This document shows, piece after piece, positions 26,189-34,131 of a stretch of 64,000 nt of DNA (positions are counted from its first letter, which is position 1; each line of letters begins with the position of its first letter). The stretch comes from Halobacteriales archaeon YIM A00010. GTDB taxonomy: Archaea; Halobacteriota; Halobacteria; Halobacteriales; Haloarculaceae. Made by a program: the position numbers and the translations under genes. The stretch lies in contig JAKCFJ010000004.1 of the NCBI GenBank assembly GCA_025041175.1, forward strand, positions 558,001-622,000, written 5' to 3'. The notes below the pieces were generated by a model that ran no database searches, was not told the origin of the DNA, and saw only the letters and a list, made by a program, of their open reading frames with translations.

Positions 26189-27238
26189 ATGGCAGGTTAT
26201 GGTTTGTCGGTGATGGGCGAAAAAATTTTACATGGAGGACTAATTAAAACACACATGAGACAAAATAGAAAGGCCATTTTTGAGAAGCTAACTGAAGATA
26301 CTGAGCCCCCCAACATCGTTGAAGAAGTCAAGCAAACAGAGCTGCCGCCTTCTGTAAAAAGATTGTCGGATAAATATAATAGCGAAATTGGACATCGTCG
26401 CGAATTTTTATGGAGTTGGGTATTCAATGTGTATGATCATTTCACGTTAGACTCAGTACCCGATAGACATATCGAGGCGACAAAAACTCGAAAAACGTTA
26501 ATGACTATATTTATTAGTATTGTAGACGACATTGCCGAAGTAAACAACGACCGGGAAACCTTTGAGCAAGCAAGAAAGATTCCATTTCCCAACGCGACCA
26601 TCAACAGAACAGAGGAGATGGATTTGGCGGCCCTGTCAATAGCTGAAGACGGATGGGACGAACTCATCAATCAACTTTCAGATGCGCCCCGATATGACGA
26701 ATTTCTTAGTCAGTTTCGATACGATATACGACAGGGGCTCAACTCTATTGATTACTCTCTCTTAGTGAACGAGACTCCTGACATAGCTACTCAAACAGGG
26801 GCCTTGCAATATATCTCTCACAATATGGTCTTCTTCTCCTTCATGAATATCGACCTGATGGCGTCCCCAGAGTTTTCACGGGAAGATTTAGCAACAGTGC
26901 GGGAGCTTTTCTGGAAAGCTCAAGAGATGGGGCGAGTTTGTAATTGGATTGCAACTTGGGAACGAGAAGTTCATGAAGGAGATTATTCATCGGGTGTTAT
27001 CATAAGAGCCATTCAAGAGGGTGTAATCGAACCAGGTGACATTGAAGATCATCCTGAAGCTGTGATAGAGACAATTAAAAGAAGTAACATAGAAGAAAGA
27101 TTCATCGATGAATGGTTTGAGTTGTACAACCAAGTAGATGAATTTGATGAGAACACAGAAAACCTCATGTTAGAAAGAACAACAGAAACATTAAAAATTA
27201 TAATGGTTTATCATCTTATGGGTGAAGAATATATATAA
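26189..27238 (+). CDS. Divergent class I terpene synthase-like protein
   Basis: About 349 residues from ATG at 26189; a TTG at 26123 would add 22 residues. Almost entirely helical in composition. It carries a DDxxE motif in ISIVDDIAEVNND (residues 113-117) and an NSE-like triad in CNWIATWEREVHEGDYSS (N252, T256, E260), at the spacing expected for class I terpene cyclases. Asp is replaced by Trp after the Asn. Base composition is AT-richer than neighbours, suggesting acquisition. It follows the RHH gene and is divergent from the main cyclase operon. Substrate unknown. Confidence 0.65.
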   Translation: MAGYGLSVMGEKILHGGLIKTHMRQNRKAIFEKLTEDTEPPNIVEEVKQTELPPSVKRLSDKYNSEIGHRREFLWSWVFNVYDHFTLDSVPDRHIEATKTRKTLMTIFISIVDDIAEVNNDRETFEQARKIPFPNATINRTEEMDLAALSIAEDGWDELINQLSDAPRYDEFLSQFRYDIRQGLNSIDYSLLVNETPDIATQTGALQYISHNMVFFSFMNIDLMASPEFSREDLATVRELFWKAQEMGRVCNWIATWEREVHEGDYSSGVIIRAIQEGVIEPGDIEDHPEAVIETIKRSNIEERFIDEWFELYNQVDEFDENTENLMLERTTETLKIIMVYHLMGEEYI

Positions 27239-27258
27239 AACGCTCATCCCGATACATC

Positions 27259-27366
27259 TGAAGTCAGGCAGGTAGGTTGCTTATGCACAGCTGAGCTCGA
27301 AATCTATACCGGTTGTCTAAATTTCGCAGATAGCCATGTATGACGAATCCACCTAGCCGACTTCTG
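27259..27366. repeat. Palindromic MITE-like repeat, copy C
   Basis: Starts TGAAGTCAGGCAGGTAGGTT and ends CCACCTAGCCGACTTCTG. The right end overlaps the last codons of the IS1595-type transposase remnant and supplies its stop. Confidence 0.88.
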
Positions 27367-27990
27367 ATACATCGTAACACAGCAGTTTCTCGAACCAGTC
27401 GTCCGGTGAGTTGAGTTTCAGTCCGAGGAAGCCGAGGTATTTCTGGAGGTGATGCTTCGAGACACCTCGAAACTTCGCCAGCCACTGGCGAAGGAAGCTA
27501 TGGCGGTTCTCACACGTGTTTGTGTGGGCGTCACCGATCACGTAGGTGTCGGAGTGGGTGACGGCCAGATGGCCGTCCACCCCCTCCTTCTCCTTGATGT
27601 CATCGTAGATCGTGTAGCCATCAGTGCAAAGGTTGACGCTTCCATCGCCGTACTCGGCGATGTCCTCGTCGGCGTCTTGCAGATCCTCACGGACGAGAAA
27701 CTGAACTCGTCCGTCATCCCGACGGACGAGTGTCAACACTGGTGGTTTGTCTGATTCGAAAGTTCCGCGTCCTTTTTTGAGAATCCGCGCTCGCGCGGAC
27801 TCCCGTTCTCGTCTTCGAGTCCTTTCTCACCGGCTGTGACGTAGACCTCGTCAGCTTCGCACACGCCGTAGAGGTCGAACTCGTCGATATCACCGCTGAC
27901 GTCCTGGACTTTGTGAACGAAGTTGAGAACCGCTTCGTAGTCTCGATCGAGGTCCCGAGCGATCTGAGCGGTAATGGCTTAGAGAAGGTG
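27353..27990 (-). pseudogene. IS1595-family transposase, frameshifted and truncated
   Basis: The minus strand reads ITAQIARDLDRDYEAVLNFV and VCEADEVYVTAGEKG, then shifts frame in a run of six A at about 27775. It continues GRGTFESDKPPVLTLVRRDD, DGYTIYDDIKEKEG, HTNTCENRHSFLRQWLAKFR and FLGLKLNSPDDWFEKLLCY. The N-terminus beyond about 27965 has a stop and decays. The last residues (SEVG) and stop come from repeat copy C. Confidence 0.85.
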
Positions 27991-28526
27991 AAAGCTACTT
28001 CGAGTATATAACATAACGGGCTAAGAGACCCGTGCACCAGGTGCACGACGATCTAAAGCTGTTTCTATGAGACAGTATGATTTCTGGTGGTTCGCTCGAC
28101 TGATGAACTTGGTGCTGAAAATAGGAAGTACATGCGCTTTGACGGGCGTTTTATCCATCATCATATAAACCCGGAATCACTGTGGATACCTTGCTTGAGA
28201 TCTGCCTGGAAAAGACTTCTACGCCACACATTCTGAGCTAGCTTTCGAAGCGCGTCTGAATCATTACGGGCGTCGCCGTCCGCTCGTTCTCCCAAGTTTC
28301 TTCAAAATCAGCGTCATAGCTCTCACTGAGCAGGTCTGCGAGCATCTGTGGACAAGACACTCAACGACCTGCTCACTTCTCAAACTCACTCAACTAGACA
28401 GTGCCCCAAGGAAAGTCGTGACAGTCACTGTATCTATTTTCTACAGTTTTTAGCTATTTTATAGTGTGAAAGGAATGAGATAGAAAGTATTTATAGCTCG
28501 AACCGAACAAGAGATGTGAACTTTCC
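27991..28526. other. Gap with coding remnant, palindrome and CBASS promoter
   Basis: GTGCACCAGGTGCAC lies near 28031. On the minus strand about 28245-28352 reads MLADLLSESYDADFEETWEN and ERTATPVMIQTRFES before a stop, the tail of an unrecognised gene. GTATTTATAG at 28486-28495 is a TATA box about 32 bases before the CD-NTase ATG. Confidence 0.5.
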
Positions 28527-29408
28527 ATGGCAATAGATACCGAAACACTAGAATCATGGGCCAAATATGAAAGTGGCCCCATCGATTCCGCACAGCGGAC
28601 GCATAACCGAATCCAGAACGAGTTGAAGTCGAGTAACGAGCTTTCCGAGGTGAACTTCGATCCATATCTGCAGGGCTCCTACGCCAACTACACTATTGTA
28701 CGATCGAGTAGCGATGTCGATATCGTTGCCCAGCTCGAGGATATGTACTATTCTGATCTGTCCGATCTTAGTGGCAGTGAACAAAATAGGTGGCGTAGCA
28801 ACTCTAGTGATCCGGCCTATGGATTTCACGAATTTCGAGCGGATGTTGTTGACGTACTTGAGTCGCAGTTTGGGTCATCGGCTATCGACCCGGACGGGAA
28901 GGCTATCGAAGTTAATACTTCAAAGCTACCACTCAACGCCGATGTGCTCGTTTGTGCGAATCATCGAGATTATTATCACTATCCAAACGGTTACCACGAG
29001 GGTATCGCGTTTTTTGATCGCAGCGGCACGAAGATTGTTAACTACCCGAAGAAGCATATCAATAAGGGAAGTGACAGACAAGCAAGCACCAGAGACCGTT
29101 TTAAGGAGACTGTCCGGATCTTCAAGCGAGCCCGGAACTACCTTGTCGACAACAACGAGCTAGACAAGAAGAACATCCCCTCGTACTTCATCGAGAATCT
29201 GCTCTATAACGTTCCGGATGGACGCTACACCCACGATAAGCAGGACCGCGTCGCGAAGATCCTGGAATATCTAAACAGGACCGATTACAGCGATTGGAGC
29301 TGCCAGAATGGAATTACAGATATGTTCGGCTCGGGTCCCGCAGAGTGGAACACTCGATACGCGGACCAGTACGTCAACGCCATGGTCGATCTCTGGAACG
29401 ACTGGTAA
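28527..29408 (+). CDS. CD-NTase (cGAS/DncV-like nucleotidyltransferase) of a CBASS-like system
   Basis: 293 residues. The nucleotidyltransferase core has LQGSYANYTIVRSSSDVDIV: G50-S51 and the metal-binding D63 and D65. A third Asp lies at 139 (LPLNADVLVCANH). The C-terminal helical part contains IPSYFIENLLYNVPDGRY, typical of CD-NTases. Such enzymes sense infection and make cyclic oligonucleotides that activate a partner effector. The next gene starts four bases after its stop and encodes a Cap15-like membrane effector. Product chemistry cannot be predicted. Confidence 0.88.
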   Translation: MAIDTETLESWAKYESGPIDSAQRTHNRIQNELKSSNELSEVNFDPYLQGSYANYTIVRSSSDVDIVAQLEDMYYSDLSDLSGSEQNRWRSNSSDPAYGFHEFRADVVDVLESQFGSSAIDPDGKAIEVNTSKLPLNADVLVCANHRDYYHYPNGYHEGIAFFDRSGTKIVNYPKKHINKGSDRQASTRDRFKETVRIFKRARNYLVDNNELDKKNIPSYFIENLLYNVPDGRYTHDKQDRVAKILEYLNRTDYSDWSCQNGITDMFGSGPAEWNTRYADQYVNAMVDLWNDW

Positions 29409-29411
29409 GCA

Positions 29412-30056
29412 ATGCACACATACTCTACAGACAACGATCTTCGCCCGAAAGTCTACGGCGTTCTGGCGCTACTCGCCTACGGAATTACGATCGTCGTCGA
29501 GTTTCTGACCACCGCCCTCTCAATTATCCTTCCATTCGCGGCAGGGTTCGTTATCTCATGGGGGCTCGCATTCGCTATCGTCTGGAAAGCCCACAGCCAT
29601 GGAGTCTGGAAGACATGGCCTGTACAAGCGCTCGGAATCACGCGCGTCCCGGATCTGAATGGAAAATGGGAAGGTTGGATCATCACCTCGTACCAAGGGG
29701 ACATTCCCGATGAGGCACTCCATTCCGATAATGACCCAAGCGAAGATGGTCAGAAGATGATAGCCTCACTCGACATCGACCAGACGTGGCGCAAGATCAA
29801 CATCCACTTCGAGACAACGCAAACCCAATCGGACAGTAACGGGGCGACGATGCTAACCGAGGAAGGAAAGTGGCCGAACATCAGTTATCAGTATGAGAAT
29901 CCCGGTTCCTCACTGGTAGAGGGCCTAGGCATGCACTTCGGGACTGCCTCTCTGGAGTACCGTGATGAGAACGATACAGAGACGCTCGAAGGCCTCTACT
30001 ACACCGGCCCAGGTCGCGACAATAACGGGCTCATGTACTTCGAGCAGGTCGATTGA
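29412..30056 (+). CDS. Cap15-like CBASS effector (two TM helices plus beta-rich domain)
   Basis: 214 residues. Two hydrophobic helices lie at about residues 14-35 and 37-58. The rest is beta-rich, starting at VPDLNGKWEGWIITSYQGD, the way the SMODS-associated 2TM-beta (Cap15) barrel begins. It continues through ASLDIDQTWRKINIHFETT to GLYYTGPGRDNNGLMYFEQ. Known Cap15 proteins bind the cyclic nucleotide and damage the inner membrane, causing abortive infection. Here it would act on the archaeal cell membrane. Placement four bases after the CD-NTase gene supports the call. Confidence 0.82.
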   Translation: MHTYSTDNDLRPKVYGVLALLAYGITIVVEFLTTALSIILPFAAGFVISWGLAFAIVWKAHSHGVWKTWPVQALGITRVPDLNGKWEGWIITSYQGDIPDEALHSDNDPSEDGQKMIASLDIDQTWRKINIHFETTQTQSDSNGATMLTEEGKWPNISYQYENPGSSLVEGLGMHFGTASLEYRDENDTETLEGLYYTGPGRDNNGLMYFEQVD

Positions 30057-30344
30057 TTAGAATTCCGTTGTTTCCATGGCAGACACAATCAACTGTGAAG
30101 TTGCACTGATGTGTGTTGTTCACAATATCAAGCAAGTAATAACACATGAATCCACCACTGTATAGTGATTTACCAAGGCTGCTCCAATAGAAGACGCGAC
30201 TGCGGAATCGAGCTAGCCGACCTCTGCTCTGTATTGAATGACGTAGGCCACCGACAGACTGTCAGTAGTCATGTGGCTGCTGACAGCCTGTCAACAACTA
30301 CTATTCTTTATATAGTTGGCACCTGGTCAGTTGCTCGTCCAAAA
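30057..30344. other. Gap with a partial repeat end and an inverted repeat
   Basis: GCTAGCCGACCTCTG at 30212-30226 is an isolated right end of the palindromic repeat family. GACAGACTGTCAG near 30253 and CTGACAGCCTGTC near 30278 form an inverted repeat. CTTTATATAG near 30308 is TATA-like. No gene seen. Confidence 0.55.
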
Positions 30345-30453
30345 CAGAGGTCGGCTAGGTAGATTTCTAATGCACATCTATTCTCGAAATTTAGACTGCT
30401 AAGGTAGATTTCAAGATCAATCGTGCATTAGAAATCTACCTAGCCGACCTCTG
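30345..30453. repeat. Palindromic MITE-like repeat, copy D
   Basis: Nearly perfect arms: AGAGGTCGGCTAGGTAGATT with TCTAATGCA inside, and TGCATTAGA followed by AATCTACCTAGCCGACCTCTG. It lies just downstream of the acyl-CoA synthetase fragment. Confidence 0.92.
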
Positions 30454-30486
30454 TTGCATCAAATGCATTCCCATCAATCCAAGCGA

Positions 30487-30893
30487 TTATACCCGATCTC
30501 TGAGCTTATAGCGCATGATTTTCCCGCTCGGGTTCCGGGGGATTTCGTCGACGAACTCGTAGGCCCGCGGCCGGGTGAAGTCCGGCATGTCCTCGTCGGC
30601 CTGGTACCACTCGGCGAGATCCGCTTCGGTGACCTCGCCGTCGGCTCGGACGAACGCGAAGACGATCTCGCCCCACTCCTCGTCGGGCACGCCGATCACG
30701 CCGACGTCCTCGACGGTCGGGTAGCCCGCGAGCACGTCCTCGACGGTCGCGGGGTGGATGTTCTCGCCGCCGGAGATGATGACGTCGTCGGCACGACCGG
30801 TGATGACGACGTTGCCGTCGTCTTGTTCGTAGACCGCATCGCCGGTGAAGAACCAGCCGTCGTGAATAGCCTCGGCGGTGTGTTCAGGCTTGT
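30487..30893 (-). pseudogene. AMP-dependent acyl-CoA synthetase, C-terminal fragment
   Basis: The minus strand reads KPEHTAEAIHDGWFFTGDAV, then GRADDVIISGGENIHPATVE (ANL motif A8 hinge) and RNPSGKIMRYKLRDRV (A10 Lys). About 135 of the usual 500-plus residues remain. The 5' side is cut by repeat copy E, and copy D lies just past the 3' end, so the fragment is boxed between two repeats. Confidence 0.9.
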
Positions 30894-30894
30894 C

Positions 30895-31002
30895 TGATGC
30901 CGGCTAGGTAGATTGCTCATGCGCAACTAAGCTCGAAATCTATACCGGTTGTCTAAATGTCGCAGATAGCTATGCATGACAAATCCGACTAGCCGACTTC
31001 TA
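30895..31002. repeat. Palindromic MITE-like repeat, copy E
   Basis: Begins CTGATGCCGGCTAGGTAGAT and ends ACTAGCCGACTTCT. The centre (CTCGAAATCTATACCGGTTG) is nearly identical to that of copy C, so these two are close relatives. Confidence 0.9.
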
Positions 31003-31039
31003 AGATGATCACGGTGAGGCCCCGTGTTCGGTGTGCCGA

Positions 31040-31957
31040 TCAAGAGTGATCATTTTTGGAACACCTCTCTCGCTCGTGCTCTGTTCGATCGGCAATAGAG
31101 CCATCTATAATTGACTGGGAGACAGGAGCCAGCTGTGCAGGCCCGTAGTGGACGAGTAAGACAAGTGCAACGGTGCCGAAGATGGCAAGCAGCAGACTAC
31201 CACCCGTCAGTGACATTGTTGCGCCCTCACTCCCGCCGACCAGGTAGTATGATGTACTCACGTTATAGCTAGCGTGAAAGAAGATCGCTGGGAGAATACT
31301 GCCTTTGACAGCGTTCGTAAGCCACGTCAAAATGACCGAGAGAGCTATCACACCCGGTAGATAGATCCCCGGATTAACGCCGGTTAAGCTGTGGCCTGGG
31401 AGTACCAACAGCGGCAGATGCCACACTCCCCATACAATACCGATCAGAAGACTTGCGGTGAGCGCACTCTGGGTTGCCTGCAGGCGCGGAAGTAGAAATC
31501 CGCGCCACCCTGGCTCCTCGGCTATCCCGTTGAACAACAGAACAATCCCGATGTAGAAGGGAAATACTACCACGGATGGGATGGCAGCGGGAGTTACCGT
31601 CCCCCCAAACAGCCAGACATGGGCTGCTCCAGCGAGAACGATCACAATAATGGGAATCAGGAGGGCTGCGAGATAATAGCGCGCAGTGACGCGGATTCGG
31701 AATATATCCGAGAGCCATGCCCGGAGGCTCTGACCCCTCGTTTTGATCAGTAGCGCTCCACTGATGAACGGACCAAATCCGCCGATAGTGGTCAGTATGA
31801 ACACATCAGCCCAAGCACTTAGTCCCCAGCATGACCATGAAATGGCATATACCAGTACAGTGAACGTCGCAAGCGGATAGCGGTCAATCAATCGGCGAAC
31901 AAGATGGTGTCCATCAGATATCGCATCTGACAATCGATGAGGAGGTGTCTCGGACAT
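31040..31957 (-). CDS. CPBP-family intramembrane metalloprotease
   Basis: 305 residues with about eight membrane helices. The glutamate motif is FNGIAEEPGWRGFLLPRLQA (EExxxR, near residue 165) and the first histidine motif is GVWHLPLLVLPG; a further His lies in IFFHASYNV. This is the CAAX-protease/Abi-type fold. In bacteriocin loci such proteases process leaders or give self-immunity, and here three peptide-exporter-like ABC cassettes lie in the same region, but a direct link is not shown. Confidence 0.9.
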   Translation of the reverse strand: MSETPPHRLSDAISDGHHLVRRLIDRYPLATFTVLVYAISWSCWGLSAWADVFILTTIGGFGPFISGALLIKTRGQSLRAWLSDIFRIRVTARYYLAALLIPIIVIVLAGAAHVWLFGGTVTPAAIPSVVVFPFYIGIVLLFNGIAEEPGWRGFLLPRLQATQSALTASLLIGIVWGVWHLPLLVLPGHSLTGVNPGIYLPGVIALSVILTWLTNAVKGSILPAIFFHASYNVSTSYYLVGGSEGATMSLTGGSLLLAIFGTVALVLLVHYGPAQLAPVSQSIIDGSIADRTEHERERCSKNDHS

Positions 31958-32006
31958 CGTTCAGTTCATTCGGAGAGACGCTGGCAGGGAGGCTAACTCC
32001 AGTAGC

Positions 32007-32114
32007 TGAAGTCGACTAGGTATATTTCTAATGTACAATTGATCTTGAAATTCATCCCGGCAGTCTATGTTTCGCGAGTAGCCGTGCATGATGAATCCAC
32101 CTAGCCGACCTCAG
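32007..32114. repeat. Palindromic MITE-like repeat, copy F
   Basis: Starts TGAAGTCGACTAGGTATATT and ends CCACCTAGCCGACCTCAG. On its right a minus-strand frame (MMSTEAEATETMSTE) runs into its right arm and stops at VG-TAG. Confidence 0.9.
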
Positions 32115-32398
32115 TACTCATAGTTTCCGTCGCTTCAGCTTCTGTGCTCATCATTTCATCAGTACTAGCACTTACATTCTTCTTTGGAAATATCCCGGTG
32201 TCTGGTTCTGGGGTCTGATTGCTGGGCCCGTCGACCGAGTAGCGTGACAACGTCCGCCGAAAAGCATGTTAACACTTTAAGTATAATTTTTCGAAAGAGG
32301 GCGCTTCCGAGATTTGCCACTCGCCAGTTCAGGAAGCTCCAGCAGACACCCCTAGAATCTCATTTATCGAGTCGACTGCTCATCAGTAGCCCAGCCGG
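32115..32398. other. Gap with possible gene-start remnant
   Basis: Minus-strand codons from about 32157 give MMSTEAEATETMSTE, read directly into repeat copy F. This may be the cut-off start of a lost gene. Nothing else is recognisable. Confidence 0.4.
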
Positions 32399-33037
32399 TC
32401 ACTCCTCGACTGTTAGTCCGCGAGCCAGCGACGAAATGAGTACCTCCTGCAACCGGTTATACGTCCCTTCGTCGTATTCTGTGAGCGCTTCTTCGTATTC
32501 CTCGAAGTCCGCTCTGTGAACGGCGAGAAGACCAATTGATCCTCCCATAAGCCCCAAGAGAGTGGACACATCGACGTTCGAAAGCGGACCGTTACTCCGA
32601 GTTCGGAGGTCTTCGATAAGTGGCACCAGTGCTGCCATTTCTTCCTGTTGGACATCTTCTAGCGTTCTTGTTGACACGTCACGGAAAAACTCCTGATGAT
32701 CGTTCTGGATAACCGTCTGTTGGATGAACAGGTTTTCCTCGGCAAACTCGGCGTAACACCAGAACAGCCGTTCGAGCCCTAGACGTGGGTCGTCCGTCTC
32801 TGCCAGTTCCGAGCGGACGTGCTCGACGAACTCCTCCAGTTCCTGCTGAAGGATCACGAGATAGAGGTCGGCTTTGGCGTCGAAAAATCGATAGAACGTC
32901 GGTTTGGCGATGCCGACTGGATCGGTGATATCCTTGACAGTCGTTTTCTGTGGACCATAGGTGAGCACCAACTCGCGCCCGGTCTGGATGAGCTGCTCTC
33001 TGATGCGGTCACGTTCCTCGTCGCTGAAAGCACGCAT
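32399..33037 (-). CDS. TetR/AcrR-family transcriptional regulator
   Basis: 212 residues. N-terminal HTH: QLIQTGRELVLTYGPQKTTV, then DITDPVGIAKPTFYRFFDAKADLY as three helices (split for length). The C-terminal ligand-binding domain is helical. It is divergent from the ABC exporter at 33220, with two palindromes containing ATAACC in the 96-base gap. It almost certainly represses that exporter and itself until a ligand is sensed. Confidence 0.92.
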   Translation of the reverse strand: MRAFSDEERDRIREQLIQTGRELVLTYGPQKTTVKDITDPVGIAKPTFYRFFDAKADLYLVILQQELEEFVEHVRSELAETDDPRLGLERLFWCYAEFAEENLFIQQTVIQNDHQEFFRDVSTRTLEDVQQEEMAALVPLIEDLRTRSNGPLSNVDVSTLLGLMGGSIGLLAVHRADFEEYEEALTEYDEGTYNRLQEVLISSLARGLTVEE

Positions 33038-33061
33038 ACGTTCCGGTTGGTCTGTGACTAT

Positions 33062-33120
33062 ATAACCAAATTGGTTATCGGTTATAACTCTATAACCAAA
33101 AAAGACATACGGTTATAGAG
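33062..33120. promoter_or_regulatory. TetR operator region
   Basis: ATAACCAA-A-TTGGTTAT at 33062-33078 is a perfect palindrome. GGTTATA-ACTC-TATAACC at 33080-33097 is a second one, and a further half-site GGTTATAGAG lies at 33111. They occupy the gap between the tetR-like start and the exporter. Confidence 0.75.
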
Positions 33121-33133
33121 TTAAAGGACAGGT

Positions 33134-33223
33134 ATGGCACCGAGAGAAGTGACTAACCTCGCCAAAGACTACGGAAACGTCGTTGGCATCGATCAACGTT
33201 CGGTGACAGGAGCGGGCCGATGA
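33134..33223 (+). CDS. 29-codon leader frame resembling an ABC ATPase N-terminus
   Basis: ATG at 33134 gives MAPREVTNLAKDYGNVVGID and a further nine residues, with a TGA overlapping the ATG of the ATPase (ATGA). It looks like the first strand of an ABC ATPase (compare MTAINATNLTKRYGETIAVD at 40955). It may be a vestige of a former gene start or a translationally coupled leader. Confidence 0.45.
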   Translation: MAPREVTNLAKDYGNVVGIDQRSVTGAGR

Positions 33224-34131
33224 GTTCCGATCACGGCAGCCCTGATGTGGATACCCCCGAAGTTGCGGGAGGAGCCGTCATCGACGTGGCCAACCTCACC
33301 TACACATACCCGGGGGCCGCTGCTCCGGCCGTGCGGGATATCTCCTTCAGCGTGCGCGAGGGAGAGATCTTCGGCTTTCTCGGTCCGAGCGGAGCCGGCA
33401 AGAGTACAACACAGAAAGTGCTTACCGGATTGCTCGACGACTACACGGGCCATGCGGCTGTGCTGGGGGGCGAGGTAGCCGATCATACTAGCGCGTACTA
33501 CGAACGGATTGGTATCTCTTGGGAAGCACCGAACCACTACCTCAAGTTGACCGGCCGAGAGAACCTCGAACTGTTCGGGTCGCTCTACGAAGGGGAGATG
33601 CGTGAGCCGATGGAGGTACTCGATCTCGTCGGGCTCGCTGACGATGCCGACGAGAGCGTTGGCGACTACTCGAAGGGCATGAAGGGCCGGCTCAATGTCG
33701 CCCGCGCGCTACTCCACGATCCTGACCTGCTGTTTCTCGATGAACCGACGAGCGGACTCGACCCCATGAACGCCCGCAATATCAAAGACATCGTGCTTGA
33801 CCTTCAGACCGCAGGCAAGACCGTGTTCGTTACAACCCACAACATGACGGTCGCCGATCAACTGTGTGATCGGGTCGCGTTCATGATCGACGGTGAACTC
33901 CCGATAATCGACGTGCCGAAGGCACTGAAAATGTCCCACGGGAAGCGGCTCGTCCGTGTTGAAGTACGGCGGAACGGCCAACTCAACTCACAGGAATTCG
34001 CCCTCGACACCCTTGATGAGGACGAGTCGTTTGACGCGCTGGTCGATTCCGGCAACATCGAGACCATCCATACTGAAGAGGCTACCCTTGAGGATGTGTT
34101 CCTTGCGGTCACTGGGGAGGAACTCCAATGA
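33220..34131 (+). CDS. ABC exporter ATP-binding protein under TetR control
   Basis: 303 residues. Walker A is GPSGAGKSTTQK near residue 55, the signature is YSKGMKGRLNVARAL near residue 150, Walker B is LLFLDEPTSGLDP near residue 170, and the His-loop is FVTTHNMTVADQL. An extra C-terminal domain of about 75 residues (IDVPKALKMSHGKRLVRVEV on) is of the type seen in antibiotic exporters. The fragment at 11188 is a diverged copy of this part. The stop overlaps the permease start (ATGA). Confidence 0.94.
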   Translation: MSSDHGSPDVDTPEVAGGAVIDVANLTYTYPGAAAPAVRDISFSVREGEIFGFLGPSGAGKSTTQKVLTGLLDDYTGHAAVLGGEVADHTSAYYERIGISWEAPNHYLKLTGRENLELFGSLYEGEMREPMEVLDLVGLADDADESVGDYSKGMKGRLNVARALLHDPDLLFLDEPTSGLDPMNARNIKDIVLDLQTAGKTVFVTTHNMTVADQLCDRVAFMIDGELPIIDVPKALKMSHGKRLVRVEVRRNGQLNSQEFALDTLDEDESFDALVDSGNIETIHTEEATLEDVFLAVTGEELQ

